Source: Marinobacterium sp.
GTDB taxonomy: Bacteria; Pseudomonadota; Gammaproteobacteria; Pseudomonadales; Balneatricaceae
Reading direction: 5' to 3'
Assembly: GCA_030602245.1 (NCBI GenBank)
Contig: JAUWAC010000003.1
Span: forward strand, 62,001-126,000
Length of the DNA stretch: 64,000 nt
Below are positions 1-9,019 of the stretch, one piece after another (the first letter of the stretch is position 1; each line of letters starts with the position of its first letter). The position numbers were made by a program, and so were the translations under genes. The notes under the pieces are model-generated. The model was given only the letters and a program-made list of their open reading frames with translations, ran no database searches and was not told the DNA's origin.

Positions 1-1235
1 ACCTGAATCAGGATGAACGGCATAACGCCTTTGTAGATATCCAGCGTCGTGACTTCGCGCGGCGCCACACCCTTCAGGTAGAAGAGCGAGAAGCCGAACG
101 GCGGGGTCAGGAAGCTGGTCTGCAGGTTCATCGCGATCAGGATGGCGAACCACAGCGGCGCAATCCCGAGGATATCGGCCACCGGCGCCAGAATCGGCAC
201 GATGATGAACGCGATCTCGACAAAATCGATGAAGAAACCGAGGATCAGGATCGCCAGCATCGACAGAATCAGGAAGCCTGCGGCACCACCCGGCAGGTTG
301 GACAGCACTTCCTCGACGATGTAGTCGCCACCGGTGTAGCTGAACGCCATCGAGAAAGCGGTCGCACCGAGCAGGATCGCGAATACCATCGCCGTCACCT
401 TAACGGTTTCGACGGACGCTTCCATCACCATCTTGAAGCTGAACTGGCGGTACAGGATCGCCAGAATCAGTGCACCGACGCCACCCAGCGCGGCCGACTC
501 GGTCGGCGTCGCGACGCCGGCAAAGATCGAACCGAGCACCACCAGTACCAGCGCCAGCGGCGGGATGATCGCGGTCAGCGCCTTGACATAGAACTGACGC
601 TTGTTGAGCGACTCATCGCGCGGCACCGTCGGCGCCATTTCCGGCTTCAGGAACGCGATCGCAAGGATGTAGACCAGGTACGCACCGACCAGCACCGCCC
701 CCGGAATCACCGCCGCCTTGAACAGGTCGCCGACCGGGATACCGAGCACATCACCGAGGATGATCAGGATGATCGACGGCGGAATGATCTGACCCAGCGT
801 ACCGGAGGCACAGATGGTGCCACACGCCAGACGCTTGTCGTAGTTGTACTTCATCATCACCGGCAGCGAGATCAGGCCCATCGCGACGACGGACGCACCG
901 ACCACACCGGTCGAGGCCGCCAGCAGCGCACCGACCAGTACCGTGGAGATCGCCAGACCGCCACGCACACCGCCGAACAGCTGGCCCATCGACTCGAGCA
1001 GCTGCTCCGCCAGACGGGTGCGCTGCAGCACGATACCCATGAAGATGAACAGCGGGACCGCCATCAGCGTGACGTTCTCCATGATGCTCTGCACCCGGAA
1101 CGGCATGAAGGCGAACATATCAGGACCTTCGGCAAACACACCGAAGATCAGCGCCACACCCCCGAAGGTGTAGGCGACGGGAAAGCCGACCAGCAACATC
1201 AGCAGGGCGGCAAAGAACATGATAATACCGATCAT
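1..1235 (-). CDS. dctM: TRAP transporter large permease DctM (3' end beyond the window)
   Basis: This is the large, many-helix membrane subunit of a tripartite ATP-independent periplasmic transporter, which moves an organic acid driven by an ion gradient. About 411 codons are visible and the C-terminus lies outside the window; the family is usually about 430 residues. The translation from ATG begins MIGIIMFFAALLMLLVGFPV and continues as hydrophobic segments with typical DctM motifs, including the stretch around GTLGQIIPPSIILI and a late FIDFVEIAFI segment. The start lies 18 nt after the dctQ stop, which fits one operon dctP-dctQ-dctM. No track ORF covers it because it has no stop inside the window. 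Confidence 0.93.
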   Translation of the reverse strand, partial: MIGIIMFFAALLMLLVGFPVAYTFGGVALIFGVFAEGPDMFAFMPFRVQSIMENVTLMAVPLFIFMGIVLQRTRLAEQLLESMGQLFGGVRGGLAISTVLVGALLAASTGVVGASVVAMGLISLPVMMKYNYDKRLACGTICASGTLGQIIPPSIILIILGDVLGIPVGDLFKAAVIPGAVLVGAYLVYILAIAFLKPEMAPTVPRDESLNKRQFYVKALTAIIPPLALVLVVLGSIFAGVATPTESAALGGVGALILAILYRQFSFKMVMEASVETVKVTAMVFAILLGATAFSMAFSYTGGDYIVEEVLSNLPGGAAGFLILSMLAILILGFFIDFVEIAFIIVPILAPVADILGIAPLWFAILIAMNLQTSFLTPPFGFSLFYLKGVAPREVTTLDIYKGVMPFILIQ

Positions 1236-1253
1236 AATCTGGACCCTGTCAGT

Positions 1254-1790
1254 TTAGTGTTGCGGCGGCACATAGCCGTCGTCCTGCAGACGACCGCTGA
1301 GAATGTTGATTGAGCGCAGCGCCAGCCCGATGCCGCTGATGAAGTTGAAGAACATCGCAAACGGAATCACTGACTTGATGATCCAGCGGTGCGGCAGGCC
1401 ACCCGGGTCACCGGAGCCTTCGCCGAGCTGGAACGACTCGCGCGCAAAGTCGACGCCGTACCAGGCCACCAGCAGGCAGAACGGTACCAGCAGAATGAAG
1501 GTGAAGATCAGATCGATCCAGGCGCGCTTGCGAACGCTCAGACCGTCATAGATCACGTCAACACGCACGTGGCCACCCGCCTTCAGCGTGAACGGAATGC
1601 CGAGCATGAACATGGCCGCGAACAGGTGCCACTCCATCTCCTGCATGCCGATATACACGGTGTTGAACAGGTAGCGTGAAGCAACGTCAAAAAAGACGTT
1701 GAACAGCATCAGGATGAACAGAACGGCGGCAATCTTGCCGAGCAGATCGGAGAACCGATCGATCGTCTGCTGCAGACGTAACAGAAACAT
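1254..1790 (-). CDS. dctQ: TRAP transporter small permease DctQ
   Basis: This is the small membrane subunit of the TRAP transporter, 178 aa, which pairs with DctM in the inner membrane. Four hydrophobic segments can be seen: near residues 15-35 (GKIAAVLFILMLFNVFF), 50-65, 90-110 (LIFTFILLVPFCLLVAW) and 135-160. The motif QEMEWHLFAAMFMLG is typical of the DctQ family. It sits between dctP and dctM in the same orientation. An intercistronic hairpin separates it from dctP, consistent with lower expression of the membrane subunits than of the binding protein. The substrate cannot be read from this subunit. Confidence 0.92.
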   Translation of the reverse strand: MFLLRLQQTIDRFSDLLGKIAAVLFILMLFNVFFDVASRYLFNTVYIGMQEMEWHLFAAMFMLGIPFTLKAGGHVRVDVIYDGLSVRKRAWIDLIFTFILLVPFCLLVAWYGVDFARESFQLGEGSGDPGGLPHRWIIKSVIPFAMFFNFISGIGLALRSINILSGRLQDDGYVPPQH

Positions 1791-1837
1791 GATTCAGACC
1801 CCGTGACCTGAGGGGAGAGGGAAACGGTAAAACCGCC

Positions 1838-1853
1838 CCGGCCCGGAGGCCGG
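1838..1853 (-). terminator. Intercistronic hairpin between dctP and dctQ
   Basis: CCGGCC and GGCCGG form a perfect 6-bp stem with a 4-nt loop. In the minus-strand transcript it is followed by a GGTTTTACC stretch. It probably acts as a partial terminator or RNA-stability element that lets dctP be expressed above dctQM. The weak T-run argues against full termination. Confidence 0.45.
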
Positions 1854-1873
1854 AGCGTGCAGGACAGAGAGGA

Positions 1874-2950
1874 TTACTCCGCCATGCTGTTCAGATAGGC
1901 GCGGTCCGCGATGTCGGTCCAGACGCGAATCTTCTTCAGGTACTCTTCCTGAGACTTCAGGATTTCAGCAGCCAGCGGATCAGCGGCGGCGGCTTCAGCC
2001 AGCAGTTCGTTGTTGGCGTTTTCCAACGCGTCCATGACTTCCAGCGGGAACGACTTGACCTGAATCTCCGGGAACTCTTCTTTCATGGTTACCCAGTTCT
2101 CGGCAGACTCGTGGTGAGACTTCACGGTCATGTCGTACGCAGCAGTACGCATCGCAGTCAGCAGGATCTGCTGGAGATCTTCCGGCAGGCTGTCGAACTT
2201 GCGCTTGTTGATCAGGAACTGCAGCTCGGTCGCCGGCTCATGCCAGCCGGTGTAGTAGTACGGCGCGATCTTGTGGAAGCCCATGCGCAGGTCCATGGAC
2301 GGGCCGACCCACTCCAGCGCGTCGATGGTGCCGCGCTCCAGAGAGGTGTACAGCTCACCCGGTGCGATGTTGGTCGGGCTTGCACCCAGCTTGGCCAGCA
2401 CTTCGCCGGCAAAGCCCGGGATACGCATCTTCAGACCCTGCAGGTCTTCAAGGGAGTTGATTTCCTTGCGGAACCAGCCGCCCATCTGGACGCCGGTGTT
2501 ACCACCCGGAACGGAGATCAGACCCAGCGGCTCGTAGACCTTCTGCATCAGCTCCATGCCACCGCCGTAGTAGAACCAGCCATACTGCTCCATGGCGGTC
2601 ATGCCGAACGGCATGGTGGTGAAGAACAGCGTATTCGGCACCTTGCCCTTCCAGTAGTAGGACGCGGAGTGGCCCATATCGTACTGACCGGCGCGGACCA
2701 TATCGAACACACCAAAGGCAGACTTGTGCTTGTTGGCGGTGTCGATTTCGATCTTCAGGCGACCGTTGGACATGGTTTCGGCAAGCTCGGCCATGCGGCG
2801 AGCCGGCTCACTGAACACACCGAAGTTGGTCGGCCAGGTTTCGGCCAGCTTCAGGCGGTAGGTTTTCTCGGCGGCCTGAGCCGGCGAGATGATGGCAGCA
2901 GCACAGGCTGCCGCCGCAATCAGCTTGCGGGCAAACGACAGTTTAGCCAT
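1874..2950 (-). CDS. dctP: TRAP transporter periplasmic binding protein DctP/TakP type
   Basis: This is the secreted solute receptor of the TRAP system, 358 aa. It has an N-terminal Sec signal peptide: KLSFARKL, a hydrophobic run, then SPAQAA with cleavage probably after AQA. Mature-domain motifs match the DctP family: the ETWPTNFGVFSEPARRMAEL opening, the WFRKEINSLEDLQGLKMRIP segment containing the conserved carboxylate-binding Arg, and DALEWVGPSMDLRMGF. The last motif resembles the TakP-like branch that binds 2-oxoacids and related monocarboxylates, so an organic acid is the best guess. The start is supported by AAAGGA about 10 nt upstream. It is the first gene of the operon. Confidence 0.93.
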   Translation of the reverse strand: MAKLSFARKLIAAAACAAAIISPAQAAEKTYRLKLAETWPTNFGVFSEPARRMAELAETMSNGRLKIEIDTANKHKSAFGVFDMVRAGQYDMGHSASYYWKGKVPNTLFFTTMPFGMTAMEQYGWFYYGGGMELMQKVYEPLGLISVPGGNTGVQMGGWFRKEINSLEDLQGLKMRIPGFAGEVLAKLGASPTNIAPGELYTSLERGTIDALEWVGPSMDLRMGFHKIAPYYYTGWHEPATELQFLINKRKFDSLPEDLQQILLTAMRTAAYDMTVKSHHESAENWVTMKEEFPEIQVKSFPLEVMDALENANNELLAEAAAADPLAAEILKSQEEYLKKIRVWTDIADRAYLNSMAE

Positions 2951-2977
2951 TGTTTTTATGTCCTTTAACGTTGGGGA

Positions 2978-3006
2978 TTTACAGGATCAGCGTAGTCGCT
3001 AATCAA
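2978..3006 (-). promoter_or_regulatory. Predicted sigma-70 promoter of the dctPQM operon
   Basis: On the minus strand, TTGATT (-35) and TGTAAA (-10) are separated by exactly 17 nt and lie about 30 nt before the dctP start. Each hexamer matches the consensus only partly. No operator was recognised. Confidence 0.45.
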
Positions 3007-3140
3007 GTCAGGTACAGTATTCCAGTGTCAAATGGACAGACCTATTCGCAATAGCGCGCAATCGGACACGGAATACTACGCAGGGTTCTACGTAGTTTTA
3101 CTGAGTTTCAGATGCGCAATCCTGCACCGGGCGCGTGTGC

Positions 3141-3358
3141 GTCCTGTACATGCCCGCTCCTGCGCATCCATGCGCTCGCCGGATACTGTACGTCCTGTAC
3201 ATGCCCCGCTCCTGCGCATCCATGCGCCCGCGGGATACCGTACGTCCTGTACATGCCCGGCTCCCGCGCATCCATGCGCTCGCCGGATACCGTACGTCCT
3301 GTACATGCCCCGCTCCTGCGCATCCATGCGCCCGCGGGATACCGTACGTCCTGTACAT
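3141..3358. repeat. Tandem array of four 51/52-bp repeats plus a partial fifth
   Basis: Units begin with GTCCTGTACATGCCC at 3141, 3192, 3244 and 3296, and a truncated fifth starts at 3348. Each unit contains the dyad GCGCAT-CC-ATGCGC and ends GTAC. Units 2 and 4 are identical over 52 bp and carry CCCGCGGG, while units 1 and 3 carry CTCGCCGG. The array is therefore a duplicated A-B dimer of about 104 bp. The unit length is not a multiple of three, so the short ORFs across it on both strands are not credible genes. The array fills most of the 460-bp gap between the TRAP operon and the chemoreceptor gene. Confidence 0.9.
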
Positions 3359-3360
3359 AA

Positions 3361-3390
3361 CGCAAAACGGGCGCTTGTGGGCGCCCGTTT
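3361..3390 (-). terminator. Rho-independent terminator of the chemoreceptor gene
   Basis: AAACGGGCGC and GCGCCCGTTT form a perfect 10-bp stem with a 6-nt loop. On the minus strand it is followed by TTTTGC. It lies just past the stop of the chemoreceptor gene and abuts the repeat array. Confidence 0.8.
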
Positions 3391-3410
3391 GTCGAGTAGT
3401 GCGACCGCCG

Positions 3411-5255
3411 TCAGCAGCGGAAGCGCGAGGTCATCTCCTGCAGGCTTTCGGCATGGCTGACCACGTCCGCCGAGAAGCTGCCGATTTCGCGGCTGCGTTC
3501 TGAGCCGCGGGAGACGTTGTCGAGCACCTGATTCATGCTCTGTGCAATCGACTGTGCCGTCGCCGCGATCTGCTCAATGCTGGCCGCTTGCTGCTGGTTG
3601 CGATCGCTGACCTCGCCGAACAGTGCACGAATCTGCTCCATTTCATGGATCGCTTCGCCGCCACGGCTGCGGCTTTCGCCCACCTGCTCCTGGCCATCTT
3701 CCATCGCATCCAGAATCTGACGCATCTGGGTCTGCATGTTGTTGTTGATGTCGTTGATACTGGCGGTTGCGGAGACCGTCTTCTCCGCCAGTGCCCGCAC
3801 CTCGTCGGCCACTACCGAGAATCCACGACCGGCATCACCGGCACGGGCCGCTTCGATTGCCGCATTCAATGCCAGCAGGTTGGTCTGCTCGGCCAGACCG
3901 TTGATCATTTCCGTCACACCATCGACCTTGGCCGATGCCGAATTCAGTTCATTGAGCTGATCATGGATACGCTCGAACAGCGTGGAGATCTGCTCCAGCG
4001 AGCCCAGCGCACCGGTAATCACTGCGCCCCCTTTCTCGGTCGCACCCTGCGCTTCCAGTGACAGACGGTTGGTCTCTTCGGAGGCACTCGCCATTTCCGC
4101 AACGGTCTGGCTGATCTCTTCAGCCGCGGCCGCGACAGAGCTGGTTTCCGACTCGGTCTGCTCGCTTTCGCGCACCTGCACCTTCAGCGTTTGACTCAGT
4201 TCGGACGACATCTTCTGCAGCTGCTGGCTGCTGCCCTTGACGCTGTTCAGCACCCGGCCCAGCTGCTCGGTGAGGTTATTGACGGCGACGCCGAGACGGT
4301 CGAACTCGTCCTGCCGCCCTTCGCTGACCGGCAGACGCAGCTGCAGATCACCGGCGGCGACCTTCTCCAGCGACTCCAGTGTCGTGGCCAGCGCACGGGT
4401 GGATTTGCGCCAGGTCATCATCAGCAGCAGGAACACCACCAGCGCCACCGCGCTGCCGGCCAGCAGGATCGTCAGGCGCGCCAGATCACTGGCTTCCTTT
4501 GCCTCGCCACGCGCCTGACTCAGACGCGCCAGCACGGCTTCCAATTCGGCATCGACCTGAACGTTCAAGCGCTTGAGCTGCTCATCGGCACGGGCTTCCG
4601 CCCCGCTGCGCTGCTTGATCAACTCGATCAGCGTGCTCATTTCAGCATCAATCTGCGCCAGCGGCTCCTCGAATGTTTCGAGGAAGTCGAGCTCAACCAG
4701 ATTGGTGCGCAGTGCGTCCATCGCGGCCAGATAGCCCTCGAAGCTCTCCTGCGTACGCTGCTCGATCACCTGAGAAACACTCTCCTGCAGGGCACGGAAC
4801 GGCTGGCGCATGAACGAGAACAGCGAACTCTCGAATGCATCGAGCTGACCGTTGACCACCGCACGCTGCCCCTCCTCGTTGGAGGCGCCAATCTTCTGGC
4901 TCGCTTCCAGTGCCTGACGCTTGGCGCCGATCCAGGCGTTCAGCGTCTGTTGCAGCGCCTGCGCCTCCGTCAGCCCTTGCGACTCAAGGTTGTTCAGCGC
5001 TGCCGTTTCCTTGTCGAGCACGTGCGCCAGCGCCTGATCGGCGTCGGCACCGGTGAGGCGCGATGCGTTGGAGACGGTCGACTTGAGGTTGCTCAGCTGA
5101 ATGACCCAGCGCCCGAGGCGGTCAACCTGCTCGGCGGCGGCGGACTGTTTGTTCAGTGATGAAATGGACAGCTGCACCAGAGCGGCGAAGCCGAGGATGG
5201 TAATGACAACCACGAGGAGCAGGTTCTGCTTGAACCCGAGTTTCAGATACGACAT
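3411..5255 (-). CDS. Methyl-accepting chemotaxis protein
   Basis: This is an inner-membrane chemoreceptor of 614 aa that signals through CheW/CheA. A first membrane helix (residues about 11-30) is followed by a largely helical periplasmic sensor (about 31-258), a second membrane helix (about 260-282, [20 protein letters not shown]) and a HAMP domain. The long cytoplasmic hairpin carries the highly conserved tip [20 protein letters not shown]. The upstream in-frame ATG at 5441 would add 62 residues with no membrane-protein character. The ATG at 5255 is preceded by AAAGGGA at good spacing and gives a normal N-terminus, so it is preferred. The ligand is unknown. Confidence 0.92.
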   Translation of the reverse strand: MSYLKLGFKQNLLLVVVITILGFAALVQLSISSLNKQSAAAEQVDRLGRWVIQLSNLKSTVSNASRLTGADADQALAHVLDKETAALNNLESQGLTEAQALQQTLNAWIGAKRQALEASQKIGASNEEGQRAVVNGQLDAFESSLFSFMRQPFRALQESVSQVIEQRTQESFEGYLAAMDALRTNLVELDFLETFEEPLAQIDAEMSTLIELIKQRSGAEARADEQLKRLNVQVDAELEAVLARLSQARGEAKEASDLARLTILLAGSAVALVVFLLLMMTWRKSTRALATTLESLEKVAAGDLQLRLPVSEGRQDEFDRLGVAVNNLTEQLGRVLNSVKGSSQQLQKMSSELSQTLKVQVRESEQTESETSSVAAAAEEISQTVAEMASASEETNRLSLEAQGATEKGGAVITGALGSLEQISTLFERIHDQLNELNSASAKVDGVTEMINGLAEQTNLLALNAAIEAARAGDAGRGFSVVADEVRALAEKTVSATASINDINNNMQTQMRQILDAMEDGQEQVGESRSRGGEAIHEMEQIRALFGEVSDRNQQQAASIEQIAATAQSIAQSMNQVLDNVSRGSERSREIGSFSADVVSHAESLQEMTSRFRC

Positions 5256-5491
5256 CCGAATGTTCCCTTTGACATCTTTATTGTTGTAGTCCCGCGTGCT
5301 GATGCGGGCTGACCACCGAGGCCCCACGAACCTCACATCCAAGGCGAGGCTCCCCCCTGAAGGGCACTGTCGGCAAAGTGCGACTTTAGTCGCAGCAGCC
5401 TTTGTATCATACCCCCGCCACATTACAACCGAAACGCGCAAAACAGACCGTTGTCCGGATCATGCGTTTCACGCCGTCGTGGCGGGATTGC

Positions 5492-7510
5492 TCACTCCGG
5501 CAGTGAGGCGTGCTTGAGCCGTTCCAGCTCGTCCCGCAACTGCGCCGCCTTCTCGAACTCCAGATTGCGCGCCGCTTCGTACATCTGATCCTCGAGCTGA
5601 CTGATCGTGCGCGCCAGCTCCTGGGCGGAGAGACGGGTTTCGTCGACCCGGTAGCTCGCCTCCGGCTCGGCCACCTTGCGCGTGCCGCGACCGCTCTTGC
5701 GACCCGGGATATTGGCCCCTTCCATGATATCGGCCACCGACTTGACGATACCGCGCGGCGTAATGCCATGCGCCTCGTTGTAGGCGATCTGCTTCTCGCG
5801 CCGGCGCTCGGTCTCGTCGATGGCACGCTGCATGGAGCCGGTCATGCGATCGGCGTAGAGGATCGCGCGACCGTTGACGTTACGCGCGGCACGACCGATG
5901 GTCTGGATCATCGAGGTTTCCGAGCGCAGGAAGCCCTCCTTGTCCGCATCCAGAATCGCCACCAGACCAACCTCCGGCATGTCGATCCCTTCACGCAGCA
6001 GGTTGATGCCAACCAGCACATCGAACTCGCCGATGCGCAGATCGCGAATGATCTCGACCCGCTCCACGGTATCGATGTCGGAGTGCAGGTAGCGCACCTT
6101 GACGTCGTGTTCCGCCAGATATTCGGTCAGGTCCTCCGCCATGCGCTTGGTCAGCACCGTCACGACAACCCGCTCGTTGCGCGCCGTCACGATGCGGATC
6201 TCACCGAGCAGATCGTCCACCTGAGTCGACGCCGGGCGCACCTCCACCACCGGATCGACCAGACCGGTCGGGCGTACCACCTGCTCGACCACCTGTTCGG
6301 CATGCTCCGCCTCGTACTTGCTCGGCGTGGCCGATACGAAAATCATCTGCGGCGCCAGCCGCTCCCACTCCTCAAACTTGAGCGGACGGTTATCCAGCGC
6401 CGATGGCAGACGGAAGCCGTACTCGACCAGCGTCTCCTTGCGCGAGCGGTCGCCGCGGTACATCGCCCCCAGCTGGGGGATCGTGACGTGGGACTCATCG
6501 ATGATCACCAGCGCATTGTCCGGCAGATAATCGAACAGCGTTGGCGGCGCCTCGCCCGGGCCGCGCCCGGACAGATAGCGCGAATAGTTCTCGATGCCGG
6601 AGCAGTAACCCAGCTCGAGGATCATCTCGATGTCGTACAGCGTGCGCTGTTCCAGCCGTTGCGCCTCGACCAGCTTGTTGTTGTCGCGCAGCTGCTTGAG
6701 CCGCTCCTGCAGCTCCACCTTGATCTGCTCGACCGCATCCAGCAGCACCTCGCGCGGTGTCACGTAGTGGGTCTTGGGATAGATCGTCGCCCGCGGCACC
6801 TTGCGCAGTACCTCACCGGTCAGCGGATCGAAGTAGCTGAGCTGTTCGATCTCGGCATCGAACAGCTCGATGCGTATCGCTTCTTTCTCCGATTCCGCCG
6901 GGAATACATCGATGACATCGCCGCGAACCCGGTAGGTACCGCGGTGCAGCTCGACATCGTTGCGGGTGTACTGCAGCTCCGCCAGACGGCGCAGCAGCGC
7001 CCGCTGATCGATCTCGTCGCCACGATCCAGGTGCAGCATCATCGACAGATAGGATTTGGGGTCGCCCAGACCGTAGATCGCCGACACCGTCGCCACGATG
7101 ATCGCGTCCTCACGCTCCAGCAGCGCCTTGGTCGCGGACAGACGCATCTGCTCGATATGGTCGTTGATCGACGCGTCCTTCTCGATGAAGGTATCCGATG
7201 CCGGCACATAGGCTTCCGGCTGGTAATAGTCGTAGTAGGAGACGAAGTACTCCACCGAGTTGTCGGGGAAAAACTCGCGAAACTCCCCGTACAGCTGCGC
7301 CGCCAGCGTCTTGTTGTGCGCAAGGATGATGGTCGGTCGCTGCACCGCTGCCACCACGTGCGCCATCGTGAACGTCTTGCCCGAACCGGTGACGCCCAGC
7401 AGCGTCTGCGCGGCGAGCCCCGACTCCAGACCTTCTACCAGCTGGGCGATCGCCTTCGGCTGGTCGCCGGCCGGCTCGAACGGCGAGCTGACCTTGAATC
7501 TCTGCTTCAT
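5492..7510 (-). CDS. uvrB: Excinuclease ABC subunit B
   Basis: UvrB, 672 aa, is the damage-verification helicase of nucleotide excision repair. It is delivered by UvrA and later recruits UvrC. Walker A GVTGSGKT lies near residues 39-46. The beta-hairpin region [20 protein letters not shown], the helicase motifs DESHVTIPQ and QTIGRAARN, and a C-terminal UVR motif ([20 protein letters not shown]) are all present. Length equals the E. coli protein (about 673). It is transcribed alone, divergently from the aminotransferase gene. No convincing LexA box was found in the 256-bp intergenic region. Confidence 0.98.
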   Translation of the reverse strand: MKQRFKVSSPFEPAGDQPKAIAQLVEGLESGLAAQTLLGVTGSGKTFTMAHVVAAVQRPTIILAHNKTLAAQLYGEFREFFPDNSVEYFVSYYDYYQPEAYVPASDTFIEKDASINDHIEQMRLSATKALLEREDAIIVATVSAIYGLGDPKSYLSMMLHLDRGDEIDQRALLRRLAELQYTRNDVELHRGTYRVRGDVIDVFPAESEKEAIRIELFDAEIEQLSYFDPLTGEVLRKVPRATIYPKTHYVTPREVLLDAVEQIKVELQERLKQLRDNNKLVEAQRLEQRTLYDIEMILELGYCSGIENYSRYLSGRGPGEAPPTLFDYLPDNALVIIDESHVTIPQLGAMYRGDRSRKETLVEYGFRLPSALDNRPLKFEEWERLAPQMIFVSATPSKYEAEHAEQVVEQVVRPTGLVDPVVEVRPASTQVDDLLGEIRIVTARNERVVVTVLTKRMAEDLTEYLAEHDVKVRYLHSDIDTVERVEIIRDLRIGEFDVLVGINLLREGIDMPEVGLVAILDADKEGFLRSETSMIQTIGRAARNVNGRAILYADRMTGSMQRAIDETERRREKQIAYNEAHGITPRGIVKSVADIMEGANIPGRKSGRGTRKVAEPEASYRVDETRLSAQELARTISQLEDQMYEAARNLEFEKAAQLRDELERLKHASLPE

Positions 7511-7766
7511 CCTTCTATCCTGCTTGCAAGCGAACCCCTGATTATACAGCGATTACCCCCCTCGGGCCGAGGGCTGCATGCCCTGCCCGACGGTCAGGGC
7601 GCCTTGAAGGCGATCATGCCGTTGCGGGTCGGTTTCCTATCGGCAATCTTGTTTACCGACAGCGACGCGCGCACCCTTTTTTACGCCTCGGGGGATTCAG
7701 ACCAGACAGTGAATCCTGTATGCTTCCGGGGATATTTCAGGCACTGATAGCAAGAGGAACCAAGGC

Positions 7767-8954
7767 TTGGACGTGCAACTTTCTCACCGCGTGAACAGCA
7801 TCAAACCTTCACCGACGCTGGCGGTTACCAACCGTGCTGCCGAACTGCGCGCAGCAGGACAGAACATCATCGGCCTTGGCGCCGGCGAACCTGATTTCGA
7901 CACCCCGGATCACATCAAACAGGCGGCGATTGACGCGCTGAACCAGGGGTTCACCAAGTACACCGCCGTCGATGGCACGCCGGCGCTGAAAAAGGCGATT
8001 ATCGCCAAATTCGAGCGCGAGAACGGCCTGAAATATGAAGCCAACCAGATTCTCGTTTCCTGCGGTGGCAAGCAGAGCTTTTTCAACATGGCACTGGCCC
8101 TGTTGAACCCGGGCGATGAAGTGATCATCCCGGCACCGTACTGGGTCTCCTATCCGGACATGGTACTGGTCGCCGAGGGCAAACCGGTGATCCTGACCAC
8201 GACTCAGGAGCAGCGTTTCAAGATCACGCCGGAACAGCTCGACGCTGCGATCACGCCGCGCACTCGCCTGGTCGTGCTCAACAGCCCGTCCAACCCGACC
8301 GGCGTGGCCTACAGCCGCGATGAACTGAAAGCGCTGGGTGAAGTGCTGGCACGTTACCCGGACGTCCTGATCGCCACCGACGACATGTACGAGCACATCC
8401 GCTTCACCGGTCAGCCGTTCTGCAACATCGTCAACGCCTGCCCGGAGTTGCAGGAGCGCACCATCGTGCTCAACGGTGTCTCCAAGGCGTACTCGATGAC
8501 CGGCTGGCGCATCGGCTATGCTGCCGGCCCGGCGAAGCTGATCGGGGCGATGAAGAAGATTCAGTCGCAGAGCACCTCCAACCCGACCTCAATCGCTCAG
8601 GTAGCGGCGCAGGCCGCGCTGGAAGGTCCGCAGGAATGTGTCGCCGACATGGTCAAGGCGTTCAAGGAGCGTCATGACTTCGTCGTCAGCGCGCTGAACG
8701 CGATCGACGGCGTCGACTGCATCGCGGCGGATGGCACCTTCTATGCCTTCCCGAGCTTCCAGCAGGTGATCGATGCGCGTCCGGAGTTTGCCGATGACGT
8801 GGCTCTGGCCGAATATCTGCTGACCGAAGCCGGCGTCGCACTGGTGCCGGGTTCCGCCTTCGGCGCACCGGGCAACATGCGCCTGTCATTCGCCACCAGC
8901 ATGGACGTGCTGGAAGATGCGATCGCTCGTATCGCCAAGGCACTGGCAAGCTGA
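7767..8954 (+). CDS. aspC: Pyridoxal-phosphate aspartate aminotransferase, class I (AspAT Ib type)
   Basis: A 395-aa fold-type I aminotransferase that interconverts aspartate/oxaloacetate with glutamate/2-oxoglutarate. It opens with KPSPTLAVTNRAAELRAAG and IGLGAGEPDFDTP, typical of the Ib subgroup. The PLP lysine is K240 in GVSKAYSMTGWRIGY. NSPSNPTG, the Tyr in TDDMYEH, and the C-terminal substrate-carboxylate Arg in NMRLSFATS are present. The start is TTG, supported by AGAGGA 8 nt upstream. A terminator follows. Specificity within the subgroup (aspartate, or also prephenate) cannot be read with certainty. Confidence 0.93.
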   Translation: MDVQLSHRVNSIKPSPTLAVTNRAAELRAAGQNIIGLGAGEPDFDTPDHIKQAAIDALNQGFTKYTAVDGTPALKKAIIAKFERENGLKYEANQILVSCGGKQSFFNMALALLNPGDEVIIPAPYWVSYPDMVLVAEGKPVILTTTQEQRFKITPEQLDAAITPRTRLVVLNSPSNPTGVAYSRDELKALGEVLARYPDVLIATDDMYEHIRFTGQPFCNIVNACPELQERTIVLNGVSKAYSMTGWRIGYAAGPAKLIGAMKKIQSQSTSNPTSIAQVAAQAALEGPQECVADMVKAFKERHDFVVSALNAIDGVDCIAADGTFYAFPSFQQVIDARPEFADDVALAEYLLTEAGVALVPGSAFGAPGNMRLSFATSMDVLEDAIARIAKALAS

Positions 8955-8959
8955 TCCGA

Positions 8960-8981
8960 CTGCGGGGCTGCGGCCCCGCAG
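8960..8981 (+). terminator. Hairpin terminator after the aminotransferase gene
   Basis: CTGCGGGGC and GCCCCGCAG pair perfectly over 9 bp around a 4-nt loop, followed by a pyrimidine-rich stretch ending CCCTTTTCC. It lies 5 nt past the stop. The T-run is imperfect. Confidence 0.6.
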
Positions 8982-9019
8982 CTCTCTCCCGCCCTTTTCC
9001 CCGTCACGGAGATCCGGCG

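Noticed and set aside
3141-3358. Possible CRISPR array
   Set aside because: The units are contiguous with no unique spacers, and no cas gene is in the window.
3032-3503. Cys/Arg/Pro-rich ORFs across the 52-bp repeats on both strands
   Set aside because: The 52-bp period shifts frame in each unit, the ORFs overlap in several frames, and none has a ribosome-binding site or family similarity.
5256-5441. 62-codon N-terminal extension of the chemoreceptor
   Set aside because: It would bury the first membrane helix, and the internal ATG is better supported.
5510-7747. 745-aa plus-strand ORF
   Set aside because: It is antisense to uvrB and has His/Arg/Leu-rich shadow composition.
7511-7766. LexA (SOS) box upstream of uvrB
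   Set aside because: No CTGT-N8-ACAG element is present; the nearest match, CTGATTATACAG, has the wrong spacing.
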